Of a stretch of 40,954 nt of DNA, positions 18,925-27,483 are shown piece after piece. The DNA comes from Bacteroidia bacterium (GTDB lineage Bacteria; Bacteroidota; Bacteroidia; Flavobacteriales; Flavobacteriaceae): contig JAUIDI010000013.1 in the NCBI GenBank assembly GCA_030428705.1, positions 1 to 40,954 on the forward strand. The letters are read 5' to 3'. The notes beneath the pieces are model-generated. The model made no database searches. It worked only from the letters and a program-made list of their open reading frames with translations, and was not told the origin of the DNA. A program made the translations under genes and the position numbers. Numbering within the stretch: position 1 is the stretch's first letter; each line of letters starts with the position of its first letter.

Positions 18925-19278
18925 TCAATCGTGAGGTTCGGGTGCATTTACTACCGTTGACAACCATCTTTCAAGAGCTTTCCGTTCATCTGTCGATAAT
19001 TTTGATTTCTTCCCCCTGGGCATTCGTTTCTTTACGAAAACCTGTTCGAAAATATCCGGTGCCAGGGAATCCATATTTTGGAGGGTAAATACATCTGTCT
19101 TCTTTTTAGTTGCGTGGCAGAAATTGCACTTGATTTGTAGTGCCTCAAAGGCTTCATTTTTGGCAGCTTCCTGTTCTAGGGGATTTTTCAATACCATTCC
19201 ATGAGCTTGATTACCTACCTCGGTTAAATACAGGAAAAAAAGAAACAAAGCAAAAAATGAGATAAAGGAATAGTTCAT
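18925..19278 (-). CDS. Small cytochrome c-like (single CxxCH) exported protein
   Basis: 117 residues. An N-terminal hydrophobic segment MNYSFISFFALFLFFLYL acts as signal or anchor. It is followed by a heme-binding CNFCH near residue 53 and a possible distal Met in KKRMPRGKK. The helix TDERKALERWLSTVV resembles the last helix of haem c domains and planctomycete-type cytochrome c proteins. It would be a periplasmic electron-transfer or haem-sensing protein. No partner oxidase is adjacent. Confidence 0.72.
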   Translation of the reverse strand: MNYSFISFFALFLFFLYLTEVGNQAHGMVLKNPLEQEAAKNEAFEALQIKCNFCHATKKKTDVFTLQNMDSLAPDIFEQVFVKKRMPRGKKSKLSTDERKALERWLSTVVNAPEPHD

Positions 19279-19626
19279 ATTTGGATAATCAAAGTATTCG
19301 TTAAAACAAGGGATATCAATTAAAGGCTATCATTGGACAAAGAATTTAGTAAGCGGACACAAAATTTTTAGTCTTGATTGGATGTGAAAATCACACCATC
19401 AACACTAATAAGTTAGTAAAAGTAAGTGTTCGAGCGTTAAACAATTGCCTTGAAAATGTTTTCTGTACATTTTGTATTATCTTAATGCCTTTGATACCAA
19501 CCGTGAACCAAATAAAATGAAGGTTAGACTAATAACGCCTAACTCGGAGCCTAGGCGGAAAACAGCAATGCATAAGACCGAAACCACTGCTCGAATCGGC
19601 ACTATTTCCAAAGATTATTACACCTT
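19279..19626 (+). promoter_or_regulatory. Upstream region of the sugar-acid operon
   Basis: 348 bases without a gene. A possible promoter has TTG at 19445-19447 and TACATTTTG at 19466-19474 (18-base spacing, one base off consensus). Nearer the operon a CGCCTA/TAGGCG stem sits around 19537-19558. I see no clear operator. Confidence 0.35.
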
Positions 19627-20652
19627 ATGAAACCACTGAAAGAAGTAAGATGGGGAATCATCGGGGTGGGCGACGTTTGCGAAATTAAGAGTGGGCCTGC
19701 CCTTCAACAGTCCAAAGGTTCGAAACTGGTGGCCGTCATGCGTAGAAATGGAGCCAAGGCCAAAGATTTTGCCGAAAGACATGGCGTACCGAAATGGTAC
19801 GATAATGCCGAGGCTCTGCTTACGGATTCCGAGGTGAATGCCATTTACATTGCAACTCCGCCCAATTCTCATGAAGAATATACGTTGCGTTCCGCGGCTT
19901 TGGGCAAACCGGTCTATGTTGAAAAACCTATGGCGCGTACCCATACTGAGTGTATGGGCATGGTGAACGCTTGTAGGAGGGCCGACGTACCATTGTTCGT
20001 CGCCTATTATCGTAGGGCACTGCCCAATTTCTTGAAAATCAAGCAAATTCTTGACGCTGGTATTATTGGCGATGTTCGTTACGTTCAGATTGTTCTCAAT
20101 AAACCTTTACGCCCTGATATCGTTGGTGCCAGTAATGACCCTGACAATTGGCGTATTCTGCCCGAAGTGGCCGGGGGAGGTTATTTTTACGATTTGGCCT
20201 CGCACCAGTTGGATGCGCTTGATTTCTTTTTTGGTCCTATCGTTGAGGCTTCGGGCAGTGCGATGAACCAAGCAGGAATCTATCCCGCCGAAGATATTAC
20301 TATCGGTAGCTTTCGATTTAAAAATGGAATTTTGGGTACCGGTGTTTGGGCCTTCAATACCGGGGAATCCTCGAATAAAGAAGTGACGACCATTGTAGGT
20401 AGTAAAGGGCAGGTATCCTTCCCCTATTTTGGTAATCATTCGGTGACATTGAAAGTAGATGGAGAGAAAGAGGAGGTTTTTCGTTTCGATATTTCCCCTC
20501 ATATACAATTGAATTTGGTACAGAGCATCGTCGATGAACTTCGAGGCATGGGAAAGTGTCCCAGTACTGGGGATTCGGGTGCCCGAACTAATTGGGTCAT
20601 GGAACAAATTGGAAGACGAATAGACATTCACGGGATAAAGAATAATAGCTAA
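19627..20652 (+). CDS. Gfo/Idh/MocA family NAD(P)-dependent oxidoreductase
   Basis: 341 residues. The Rossmann motif WGIIGVGDVCE is at the N-terminus, the nucleotide-binding EKP motif appears as VYVEKPMA near residue 100, and the catalytic His candidate is in YFYDLASHQLD near residue 195. No export signal is present, so the protein is cytoplasmic. The family oxidises or reduces hydroxyls of sugars, inositols and their acids. It is the first gene of a four-gene operon (gaps of 10, 11 and 15 bases) with an aldolase, a dehydratase and a transporter, so sugar-acid use is likely; the substrate is unknown. Confidence 0.88.
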   Translation: MKPLKEVRWGIIGVGDVCEIKSGPALQQSKGSKLVAVMRRNGAKAKDFAERHGVPKWYDNAEALLTDSEVNAIYIATPPNSHEEYTLRSAALGKPVYVEKPMARTHTECMGMVNACRRADVPLFVAYYRRALPNFLKIKQILDAGIIGDVRYVQIVLNKPLRPDIVGASNDPDNWRILPEVAGGGYFYDLASHQLDALDFFFGPIVEASGSAMNQAGIYPAEDITIGSFRFKNGILGTGVWAFNTGESSNKEVTTIVGSKGQVSFPYFGNHSVTLKVDGEKEEVFRFDISPHIQLNLVQSIVDELRGMGKCPSTGDSGARTNWVMEQIGRRIDIHGIKNNS

Positions 20653-20662
20653 ACAAATAGCC

Positions 20663-21595
20663 ATGCTTAGAAGACTGTTTTTGGCCATAGTGGCGGCGAC
20701 CTTTGCGACACATACAACGGCCCAGCAAATATCAAAGGAGGAACTTGTTTTTTTAACCCCTGATTGGAAAGGGGAACGTTTTGATGACGGTAGGCCCAAA
20801 GTACCTGATGACATTCTGGAACGGATGAAATCCGTGAGTATCGAGGAGGCGTGGGCCGTAATGAAAAATGCCGGCTATCTCTATCAGGTTGCAGAGGACT
20901 GGAAACTAATCAATCCGGACAGTGTTTTGGTCGGTCGTGCGGTTACGGCCACTTTTATGCCCGGACGACCTGATGTATGGAAGGCGATAGACGATAGGGG
21001 AAAGGCCCAAGGGAAAAGAGGGCAGAATACTTGGCCCGTAGATCTTTTGGTTCAAGGCGATGTTTATGTTGCCGATCAGTTTGGGGCCAAAAAAAATGGA
21101 CCTACCATTGGGGATAACGTCGGAAACGCCATTTATGCCAAATCGGGAAACGGTATTGTATATGACGGTGCTCTAAGGGATGTCGAAGGCCTGATGGAAA
21201 TAGGCGGGTTCACTTCATTTTATACTAGTTATGACCCCTCGCATCACAATCCGAGGGGAGATTTGAATACCATGATCGTGGGTATCAATCAACCTACGCG
21301 TATCAGAACGGTGACAGTTATGCCGGGCGATGTAGTTTTGGGTAAATTAGGGGTAGTGGTTTTTATTCCTCCCCATTTGGCCGAAAAAGTGGTGACCACT
21401 TCCGAGATAGTTCGCCTTCGTGATATGTTCGGACACCAAAGATTGCGTGAAGGAACATACACGGCAGGGCAAATAGATACACGTTGGTCCGATGAAATTG
21501 AAAAAGATTTCAGCAAATGGCTGAACGATCATATTGACGAACTTCCCGTACCGAAAGAACAAATTCAGGAAATACTAAAGAATAGAACCTGGTAA
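20663..21595 (+). CDS. RraA-like aldolase/decarboxylase family protein, exported
   Basis: 310 residues, longer than stand-alone RraA (about 160-230). A signal peptide MLRRLFLAIVAATFATHTTAQQ is followed by an N-terminal extension and then the RraA fold. GPTIGDNVGNAIYAKSGNGIVYDGALRDVEGL carries the metal/substrate signature (GDN, then G..RD). RraA-fold enzymes include 4-hydroxy-4-methyl-2-oxoglutarate aldolase and oxaloacetate decarboxylases that act on 2-keto acids, which fits a product of the dehydratase encoded next. An exported member is unusual. Confidence 0.82.
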   Translation: MLRRLFLAIVAATFATHTTAQQISKEELVFLTPDWKGERFDDGRPKVPDDILERMKSVSIEEAWAVMKNAGYLYQVAEDWKLINPDSVLVGRAVTATFMPGRPDVWKAIDDRGKAQGKRGQNTWPVDLLVQGDVYVADQFGAKKNGPTIGDNVGNAIYAKSGNGIVYDGALRDVEGLMEIGGFTSFYTSYDPSHHNPRGDLNTMIVGINQPTRIRTVTVMPGDVVLGKLGVVVFIPPHLAEKVVTTSEIVRLRDMFGHQRLREGTYTAGQIDTRWSDEIEKDFSKWLNDHIDELPVPKEQIQEILKNRTW

Positions 21596-21606
21596 AACCG
21601 ACATTT

Positions 21607-22881
21607 ATGAAAAACTCGAGACGATCTTTTATTTCTAAATCACTTATGGCCGGTGCGGGTCTAGGAGTTGTATCTACGTACGGTAGGGAATATGAAACAG
21701 CTTTAAACGGTACTCCAAAACTATCGGCCCCGTCCGACTTGAAGATAACCGAGATAAAATGCGGATATATTCGTGGCGGCAGCGGTCTTTTTGTAAAAAT
21801 ACATACCAATCAAGGTATCTGGGGTTGTGGTGAGGGTGCCGATGCCGTACCGGGCACTTATCATTTGGTGCAAATGTTCGGTCGGATGCTTAAGGATCAA
21901 AACCCTTTGAACGTCAACCGCTTGTTCGAGAATATAAGAAAGGCCGGGTTTTTTAGAGGGGCGCAGTCGGGTATGTATGTTGCCGTACTTTCCGCAGTGG
22001 AATCCGCCCTATGGGATTTGGCCGGTAAGGCCCTCGGTCTTCCCGTGTACCAACTTTTGGGCGGCAAGTTCCGTGATAAAGTGCGTGTTTATATGGATAC
22101 GGCCTTATATCAAAGCCAGCTGCCAAAACCGGAAGATTTCGCCGCCAGTGCCAAGGAAGCGGTCGATATGGGCTTTACTGCCGTGAAATTCGATTTGGAT
22201 CAAGCCAATGATCCCAATAAATACGATAGATACAATTGGACAGCAAGTCCGGCGGAATTAAAACGAATGTATGACCAAATGGCGGCCGCGCGTGAAGCAG
22301 TAGGGCCGAATATAGATATTTGTGCCGATATGCACGGTCGATACGATGCAGTTACCGGCATGCGGGTGGCCAAAATGTTGGAACCAATAGGGCTCATGTG
22401 GTTGGAGGAACCCATTCCGGCAGAAAACATCGATGCCTATAAGCAGATTACCGATTCGACATCCACGCCTATTTGCGCGGGCGAAAATCACTATTTGGCC
22501 TATGGCTTTAGGGAAATGCTCGAAATCGGTGCGGTAAATATTATTATGCCCGACCTACAAAAAGCCGGCGGCTTGGGTGAAGGACTACGCATTGCAAACT
22601 TGTCGAATCTGTATTATGTACCCTTTGCGCCCCATATGGTGGCCTCATATCTAGGTGCCATGGCTTCCGCCCATGTGTGTGCTGCAGTACCTAATTTTAT
22701 GATTTTGGAATGGCAGATTTACTTCCATAAGAACCCAATGTTCAAAGAAATTGTTGACTTTGACGGTCCGATGGTCGAAAACGGATTTATCACAGTTTCA
22801 GACAAACCGGGGGTAGGGGTCGAGATCAATGAAGAAGCAATGAAAAAATATGCCGTGGAAGGAATGCCTTTTTTTGAATAA
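21607..22881 (+). CDS. Enolase-superfamily sugar-acid dehydratase (mandelate racemase/galactonate dehydratase-like), Tat-exported
   Basis: 424 residues. The N-terminus MKNSRRSFISKSLMAGAGLG is a twin-arginine signal (RRSFIS), so the folded metalloenzyme would be exported. The N-terminal capping domain spans ~45-165, and AVKFDLD lies in the barrel. The Mg ligands are probably Asp241 (ADMHGRYD), Glu267 (WLEEP) and Glu293 (CAGEN), with a late APHM His. HGRY after the Asp resembles the mannonate/galactonate dehydratase group. The likely reaction is dehydration of an aldonic or uronic acid to a 2-keto-3-deoxy acid. It lies 11 bases after the aldolase gene. Confidence 0.85.
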   Translation: MKNSRRSFISKSLMAGAGLGVVSTYGREYETALNGTPKLSAPSDLKITEIKCGYIRGGSGLFVKIHTNQGIWGCGEGADAVPGTYHLVQMFGRMLKDQNPLNVNRLFENIRKAGFFRGAQSGMYVAVLSAVESALWDLAGKALGLPVYQLLGGKFRDKVRVYMDTALYQSQLPKPEDFAASAKEAVDMGFTAVKFDLDQANDPNKYDRYNWTASPAELKRMYDQMAAAREAVGPNIDICADMHGRYDAVTGMRVAKMLEPIGLMWLEEPIPAENIDAYKQITDSTSTPICAGENHYLAYGFREMLEIGAVNIIMPDLQKAGGLGEGLRIANLSNLYYVPFAPHMVASYLGAMASAHVCAAVPNFMILEWQIYFHKNPMFKEIVDFDGPMVENGFITVSDKPGVGVEINEEAMKKYAVEGMPFFE

Positions 22882-22896
22882 CATCAAATCCATATT

Positions 22897-23988
22897 ATGA
22901 AGTCATTATACAAATACTTTCTTTGGGCCGCCTTATTGTTGGCCGCTTTGTGTGTCTATTTCTATTTCACGGGGCAGTATACCATTTTCGGTCCATTGTT
23001 GGTCTTCTTTTTTCTTACGCTGTCCGTCGGGGTCAGAGGGCATAAGAACGTAAAGGGCTTTTCGTATGCATTGCTGATTTTTGCTTCGGCTACTTTGGCG
23101 ATGAACTATCCCGATATGTTCGTCAACTGGGGCAGTTTTGAAGTGAAAAAACTCATTGTACCGCTTTTGCAGATTATAATGTTCGGAATGGGTACGGCGA
23201 TGAGCCTTAAGGATTTTGCGGCGGTCGTCAAAAGCCCAAAGGCAGTGTTTATTGGATTGGTCTGTCAGTTTACCATCATGCCCATTGTGGGAGCAACATT
23301 GGTGTTTCTGTTCAAGTTTCCACCTGAGATAGCCGCGGGGATTATTTTGATAGGTTCTTCGCCTAGTGGATTGGCCTCCAACGTAATGGCCTATATTGCC
23401 AAGGCCAATTTGGCATTATCGGTGACCTTGACCACCGTGGCAACTTTGCTGGCACCGTTTGTGACACCCGTACTTATGAAAACTTTTGGGGGCGAACTCA
23501 TTGACATCGACGTTTGGGGCATGATGTGGAGCATTACCAAAATCACCATTATTCCTATCGTAGCCGGACTCGTTTTCAACAAACTCTTTCATGGAAAAAC
23601 GGAATGGTTGGACAAGGCCATGCCTCTGGTCTCCATGGGGGGTATCGCTCTGATCATTGCCATTACCGCCGCATTGGGGCGTGATAATCTTTTGACCATG
23701 GGAGCCATTCTAATTTTAGTGGCATTGTTACATAACTCGGCCGGGTACATGTTTGGCTACTGGGGCTGTAGATTATTCGGTCTCGATGAGCGCTCTTGTC
23801 GAACCATTGCCTTTGAAGTAGGAATGCAGAATGGTGGTCTGGCCTCTGGTTTGGCAGAAGCGATGGGCAAGGCAGCAACGGTAGGCCTGGCACCAATAGT
23901 ATTTGGTGCTTTGATGAACATTACCGGTTCTTCACTGGCCATGTGGTGGCGCGGTAAACCCATAAAGGAAAAGCAAGTCAAAAAATAA
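22897..23988 (+). CDS. Bile acid:sodium symporter (BASS/SBF) family transporter
   Basis: 363 residues with about ten membrane helices. The family signature is GIILIGSSPSGLASNVMAYIAKANLALSVTLTT, the crossover region that binds Na+ and substrate, and a second crossover lies in EVGMQNGGLASGLA. BASS proteins carry organic anions such as keto acids, pantoate and bile acids with Na+. As last gene of the operon it probably imports the keto or sugar acid handled by the enzymes. It is the last plus-strand gene before the minus-strand cassette array. Confidence 0.88.
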   Translation: MKSLYKYFLWAALLLAALCVYFYFTGQYTIFGPLLVFFFLTLSVGVRGHKNVKGFSYALLIFASATLAMNYPDMFVNWGSFEVKKLIVPLLQIIMFGMGTAMSLKDFAAVVKSPKAVFIGLVCQFTIMPIVGATLVFLFKFPPEIAAGIILIGSSPSGLASNVMAYIAKANLALSVTLTTVATLLAPFVTPVLMKTFGGELIDIDVWGMMWSITKITIIPIVAGLVFNKLFHGKTEWLDKAMPLVSMGGIALIIAITAALGRDNLLTMGAILILVALLHNSAGYMFGYWGCRLFGLDERSCRTIAFEVGMQNGGLASGLAEAMGKAATVGLAPIVFGALMNITGSSLAMWWRGKPIKEKQVKK

Positions 23989-24046
23989 TGGGGCTGATCG
24001 TTTATAGAATCGGGAGTGCAGGGACAAAGGTACGCCTTAGATGAAT

Positions 24047-24223
24047 GTCTCATCTGAAAGGCTAAACACAATTTTGCGATTTTCAGGGAAATAAAGCAAA
24101 AATCTCCGACTATCGTTTGGGAATTTGTCCGTTCGCTGGTACCACGTCCCGGGCGATAGTTTGTCAGGAAGGCTACCTATCGGCCAATTCTTGCAAATTT
24201 TAGCTACCGCTAAGTGCACATTG
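24047..24223 (-). repeat. attC-like site S1 (family B), left end of the cassette array
   Basis: Begins near CATCTGAAAGGCTAAAC (24051-24067) and ends around TTTTAGCTACC...GCACATT. The outer arms are imperfectly complementary (GGCTAAA...TTTTAGC). Inside, CTATCG (24110) pairs with CGATAG (24154). It shares the AAGGCTAAAC edge and the CTATCGTTTG hairpin with S18 at 40447. The outer AAC and GTT are degraded, as might be expected for an old terminal site. Confidence 0.6.
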
Positions 24224-24242
24224 GAGGCCTTGCCGGGCCACC

Positions 24243-25100
24243 TTAGTTGTGTATTTGATTATAAAAACCATCTAAAACGGTTTTAAAATCATTAAGGTTG
24301 TGTTTCCATGCTATGTGTCCACATTTTTCTATAATCTTTACTTTGGCCGTTGGAAACCTCTTTATAAGCTCATTTTTGGTATCTCCATAAATATCCTCAT
24401 CCCCATAGGTGATCATAATGGGAAAATTTGGGTCATGAAATTCAGTCAAAGCCTCGTACTTAATAATTTCCTTTCTAGTTTTGTTGATAGGGGCTGAATG
24501 AACACCAATTAGCGAATTAGTGGCAATTTGAATATCGCCATACCCCGAATTATAGTTTTTTAGCACTTGCTCGAACATTTTTCTATAGGCATTGTCACTT
24601 CCTAATAGTCCTAACAAAGAATACCAGCCCATACGGAACCATTCTAGGTTGCTTGTCTTTTTTCTGTTAAATCGAAGGACTTCTTTCTCTGTTTTTTTCC
24701 AAAGCTCATTGGTTCCCGAACTTGGGCTACATAGAAAAAGACTCTTTATTTTTTTCTTCCTTTTTGAAGCATAAATTTGAGCGTAAAGGCCACCCCAAGA
24801 ATGCCCGAATACATGAAACTTACCGATACCGAGCTCATTGGCTATCGCATCCAAATCGGAAATATAGTTTTCCATTTTATAACTGCCATCCCCGCATTTC
24901 GAGAGTCCAACACCACGTTGCTCAAAATATATTACACGGTACATACCACTAAAATACTCTACAATTTCAGGCATTTCATCGGGTATTCCTGGGCCTCCGT
25001 GAAGCAGGAAAATGGTTTCTTCTTTTTCAGGGGAATGCATTTTGGTATTAATGATCGTATCCCCGTTTTTTATAAACCGACTATTCTCTTTCATTGCCAT
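24243..25100 (-). CDS. Alpha/beta hydrolase (proline iminopeptidase-like)
   Basis: 285 residues from the ATG at 25100 (MAMKENSRF); the upstream TTG at 25112 is less likely. The oxyanion motif is LLHGGPGIPDE, the nucleophile elbow is GHSWGGLYAQIYA, the Asp is in YGDEDIYGDT and the His is in KCGHIAWKHN, giving a full Ser-Asp-His triad. HGGPG is typical of proline iminopeptidases and related hydrolases (S33). No signal peptide. It is the leftmost cassette (last in transcription direction), flanked by S1 and S2. Confidence 0.87.
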   Translation of the reverse strand: MAMKENSRFIKNGDTIINTKMHSPEKEETIFLLHGGPGIPDEMPEIVEYFSGMYRVIYFEQRGVGLSKCGDGSYKMENYISDLDAIANELGIGKFHVFGHSWGGLYAQIYASKRKKKIKSLFLCSPSSGTNELWKKTEKEVLRFNRKKTSNLEWFRMGWYSLLGLLGSDNAYRKMFEQVLKNYNSGYGDIQIATNSLIGVHSAPINKTRKEIIKYEALTEFHDPNFPIMITYGDEDIYGDTKNELIKRFPTAKVKIIEKCGHIAWKHNLNDFKTVLDGFYNQIHN

Positions 25101-25131
25101 TAAACCGTTCAATTAATTTTGGATGGGTTCT

Positions 25132-25263
25132 AACAGCTTCGGCCAAAACCGACCTTTTTCGGGTATGCAGGCTAGAACTACTTTTCTGTTTACAATATAC
25201 CTTAATTAAATGCAATAGCGGCTTGAATTGGCACCCAAGCCGCTATTGCTTATACGCATTGTC
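25132..25263 (-). repeat. attC-like site S2
   Basis: The outer left AAC is at 25132 and the right end is ATACGCATTGTCGTG, close to the ATAGCCATTGTTGTG seen in other sites but with GTT changed to GTC at 25261-25263. It contains a separate perfect hairpin (25212-25249). Assignment rests on position and right-end similarity. Confidence 0.5.
25212..25249 (-). terminator. Strong hairpin downstream of rsgA paralogue
   Basis: A 14-bp perfect inverted repeat, GCAATAGCGGCTTG with CAAGCCGCTATTGC, and a 10-base loop, placed 18 bases after the rsgA stop. The following bases on the minus strand are A/T-rich without a clean T run, so it may act as a terminator or as the centre of site S2. Confidence 0.6.
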
Positions 25264-25267
25264 GTGT

Positions 25268-26326
25268 TTAGTACTTATTTGATTTTTTAATTTGCTTGAA
25301 CATTTTCCCGAAATGTTTATCCTTTTTTCGTTTTTCGGCAACCGTTGATTCAAAATGTTCTTTTTCCCGTTTCATTTTCATATAATTTTCATAGAACGAC
25401 TTAGCTACCTCTTCATTTTCAACTGCTGCCGTAACCGCACAACCAATTTCTATGGTATGGGTACAATCATTAAATTTACAGTTTTTGGACAGCTCAACTA
25501 TTTTTTCAAATGTCTTTTCCAATCCTTCGACCGAATCTACGATACCCACTTCTCTAATTCCCGGATTGTCAATTATAATTCCGCCATTTTCAAGAACTAT
25601 AAGTTCTCGATGACTTGTAATGTGCCGTCCTCTATTCGTACTTGTGCTAATTGTGTTTGTTTTCATAAGTTGTTTGCTCGAAAGATTGTTTAAAAGACTT
25701 GATTTTCCTACTCCTGACGAACCCAACAAACAATAAGTTTTGCCCTTTTCAATATAGCCTTTCACTTTTTCAACCCCTTTAAGGGATTCATTACTTAGGG
25801 CAATTATTGGTGTTTGCTTTACCCTTTCTTGCGTTTTGGATATCAAATTCACTAATTCGGTATCGTTTACCAAGTCAATTTTATTGAGAATGATAATTGG
25901 TTTTACATTCGATGTATTACAAATTGTCAGATACCTTTCTATTCGATTGATATTAAAATCCCTGTCAACTGCCTGTACTATGAAAGCAAAGTCAATATTC
26001 GTAGCTATGATTTGTTTTTCCCCTTGTCTGCCAACAGCCTGTCTTTCAATGATGGTCTTTCTTGGTAAAATGGAATGTATGAGAACTTTATTGTCGTCAT
26101 ATATAGAAATTGCGACCCAATCTCCTACGGCGGGAAAATCTTCACGAGTATTTGCGGTATATCGTAAGTTCCCTGTGATTTCAGCATCGAATTCGCCTTT
26201 TTCTGTTTTAACGATATATCTTTCCTTATGCTCCAAAACAATTCTTCCGATTTCGAAGCCCTCCAAATTTTGTTCGATTCTTAATTTTTCTATTTTGTCG
26301 TTATATCCGAAATGTTCCAATTTCAT
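25268..26326 (-). CDS. rsgA: Ribosome small-subunit-dependent GTPase RsgA (cassette-borne)
   Basis: 352 residues. The circularly permuted GTPase order is clear: G4 NKID near residue 144, G1 GSSGVGKSS near 205, then G3 DNPG near 255. An OB-fold precedes it, and the Zn knuckle CKFNDCTHTIEIGC lies near 290. RsgA helps mature the 30S subunit. A chromosomal core copy is normally present elsewhere, so this is probably an extra paralogue. It lies between S2 and S3 and has an unusually long 5' region with three hairpins. Confidence 0.9.
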   Translation of the reverse strand: MKLEHFGYNDKIEKLRIEQNLEGFEIGRIVLEHKERYIVKTEKGEFDAEITGNLRYTANTREDFPAVGDWVAISIYDDNKVLIHSILPRKTIIERQAVGRQGEKQIIATNIDFAFIVQAVDRDFNINRIERYLTICNTSNVKPIIILNKIDLVNDTELVNLISKTQERVKQTPIIALSNESLKGVEKVKGYIEKGKTYCLLGSSGVGKSSLLNNLSSKQLMKTNTISTSTNRGRHITSHRELIVLENGGIIIDNPGIREVGIVDSVEGLEKTFEKIVELSKNCKFNDCTHTIEIGCAVTAAVENEEVAKSFYENYMKMKREKEHFESTVAEKRKKDKHFGKMFKQIKKSNKY

Positions 26327-26620
26327 ATTCTGTGTATTTTAAACTATTGCAAACACTTATGTCATCCATAAATGAATATGGTTCAAGCACAAAAATGTTC
26401 ACAATAGGTGTGTTTAATTGTAAAAAATAAATAAGTAGAAACGCTTCAGTTTATTATCTGAAGCAGAGGATAGTGATGGTCAAATAAGATTGACCATCTA
26501 TTTTACAATATCAGAATATGATATTACGGATGTAATGGACATAAAATTTAATGAGGCTACAAAGTTAAAAGATTCTTTTACAAAACTCAAAACAAAGATG
26601 GTGCTCTTAGTATTAAGAAT
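26327..26620 (-). other. Long rsgA leader with three consecutive hairpins
   Basis: 294 bases without a convincing gene. Three perfect stems follow each other: GCTTCAG/CTGAAGC (26443-26464), GATGGTCAA/TTGACCATC (26475-26498) and AATATCA/TGATATT (26507-26525). This could be a structured 5' leader, remains of earlier sites, or a non-coding cassette fused to rsgA. Confidence 0.5.
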
Positions 26621-26796
26621 ATCGGTCTCGTATAACCGTCAGTTACGGGTTAATATGCTGTAATTTTCGGTTTAGCACTGGCGTTAGCAATTCCGAGTGG
26701 ATTCGGACGTAGTCGAATCCGCCGACCAGAGCGGAGCGACCGATGAACACCTAATAAAATCAATAACCTGTGAATAAATTGCGGTTATACAATGTT
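26621..26796 (-). repeat. attC-like site S3
   Basis: The right edge GTT is at 26794-26796; at the left edge AAC is changed to ATC at 26621. The inner stem is 8 bp: GTATAACC near the left, GGTTATAC near the right, separated from the edges by 6 and 3 bases. Further in is GGATTCG/CGAATCC. It shares GGTTTAGCACTGGCGTTAGCAA-like sequence with S8 and S17. The stop of the downstream-lying gene overlaps the GTT. Confidence 0.82.
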
Positions 26797-27325
26797 ACCT
26801 GCTGGCTTTTATACTGTAACCTCTACGTTTTCTTAAAGCCTTAATTTCATTTGCCATAACTAATCGATGGATTTTCATATTTTCTAAATAATCCAGTCCA
26901 GGAGTTTTTGACTTTTCTGTGGTAAATAAAACTGAACTAATTTCAAGTGCCTCAACGGTATTTGTAACTGGTCTATCGAAAGGTCTACTTAGACCACACA
27001 TATTCATTGTCAAAAATCCATCTTCCATACCCGCATAGACGAGCCAAGTGCCATGTCCCTCAACATAGGGATAACAATACCTCCAATTTCGTCCGATGTA
27101 AACATTTCCTTGCAAGTCTCCACCGTCTAATGATTCGACCACAATTATTTTATAGGTTAAATCATCGTTAACCTCTGTAACTTTTCCGATGAAAATACAT
27201 TCCGAAAATTCCATTTCGCGTTTTTGTGATTCAGCAAGTTCTTTCAACCCGCAATCACAGGCGATTATCTCTATCGGAATGAGTAATAAGACCGTCAGAG
27301 TTAAAATAAGTTTTTCTATTCCCAT
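26795..27325 (-). CDS. Secreted protein with N-terminal CxC (TIMP/NTR-like) pattern
   Basis: 176 residues from the ATG at 27325; an in-frame TTG inside site S4 is rejected. The signal peptide ends at IIACDCG, leaving a CxC at the mature N-terminus. ECIFIGKVTEV and then IIVVESLDGG follow, and later YCYPYVEGHGTWLVYAG and MNMCGLSR. CxC at the N-terminus plus FIGKVTEV strands recall the NTR/TIMP-like fold of some bacterial secreted proteins; this is tentative. The TAA stop overlaps the site S3 edge. Confidence 0.68.
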   Translation of the reverse strand: MGIEKLILTLTVLLLIPIEIIACDCGLKELAESQKREMEFSECIFIGKVTEVNDDLTYKIIVVESLDGGDLQGNVYIGRNWRYCYPYVEGHGTWLVYAGMEDGFLTMNMCGLSRPFDRPVTNTVEALEISSVLFTTEKSKTPGLDYLENMKIHRLVMANEIKALRKRRGYSIKASR

Positions 27326-27344
27326 TATTTTTATTCTTGCGTAC

Positions 27345-27473
27345 AACGGTCTCGGCTATGATTTCGTTATGGGAAAATCCTGCATGAATTTTTCCGCCCG
27401 GCCCCGAGCCTTTTTTTCAAAACTACGGATTTCCCTTTAGGAAATCCTGCCACAATGAATTATAGCATGTGTT
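27345..27473 (-). repeat. attC-like site S4 (family A)
   Basis: 129 bp, AAC at 27345 and GTT at 27471-27473. The edges GTACAACGGTCTCGGCTATGA (left, AAC at bases 5-7) and its right partner TTATAGCATGTGTTGTGCA pair with a 6/3 spacer asymmetry. Inner arms GGAAAATCC and GGATTTCC/GGAAATCC complete a long fold. Confidence 0.88.
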
Positions 27474-27483
27474 GTGCATAGTT

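Noticed and set aside
20107-20814. A 235-codon open frame on the minus strand
   Set aside because: It lies antisense to the Gfo/Idh and RraA-like genes, whose motifs are unambiguous; its own translation has no domain pattern.
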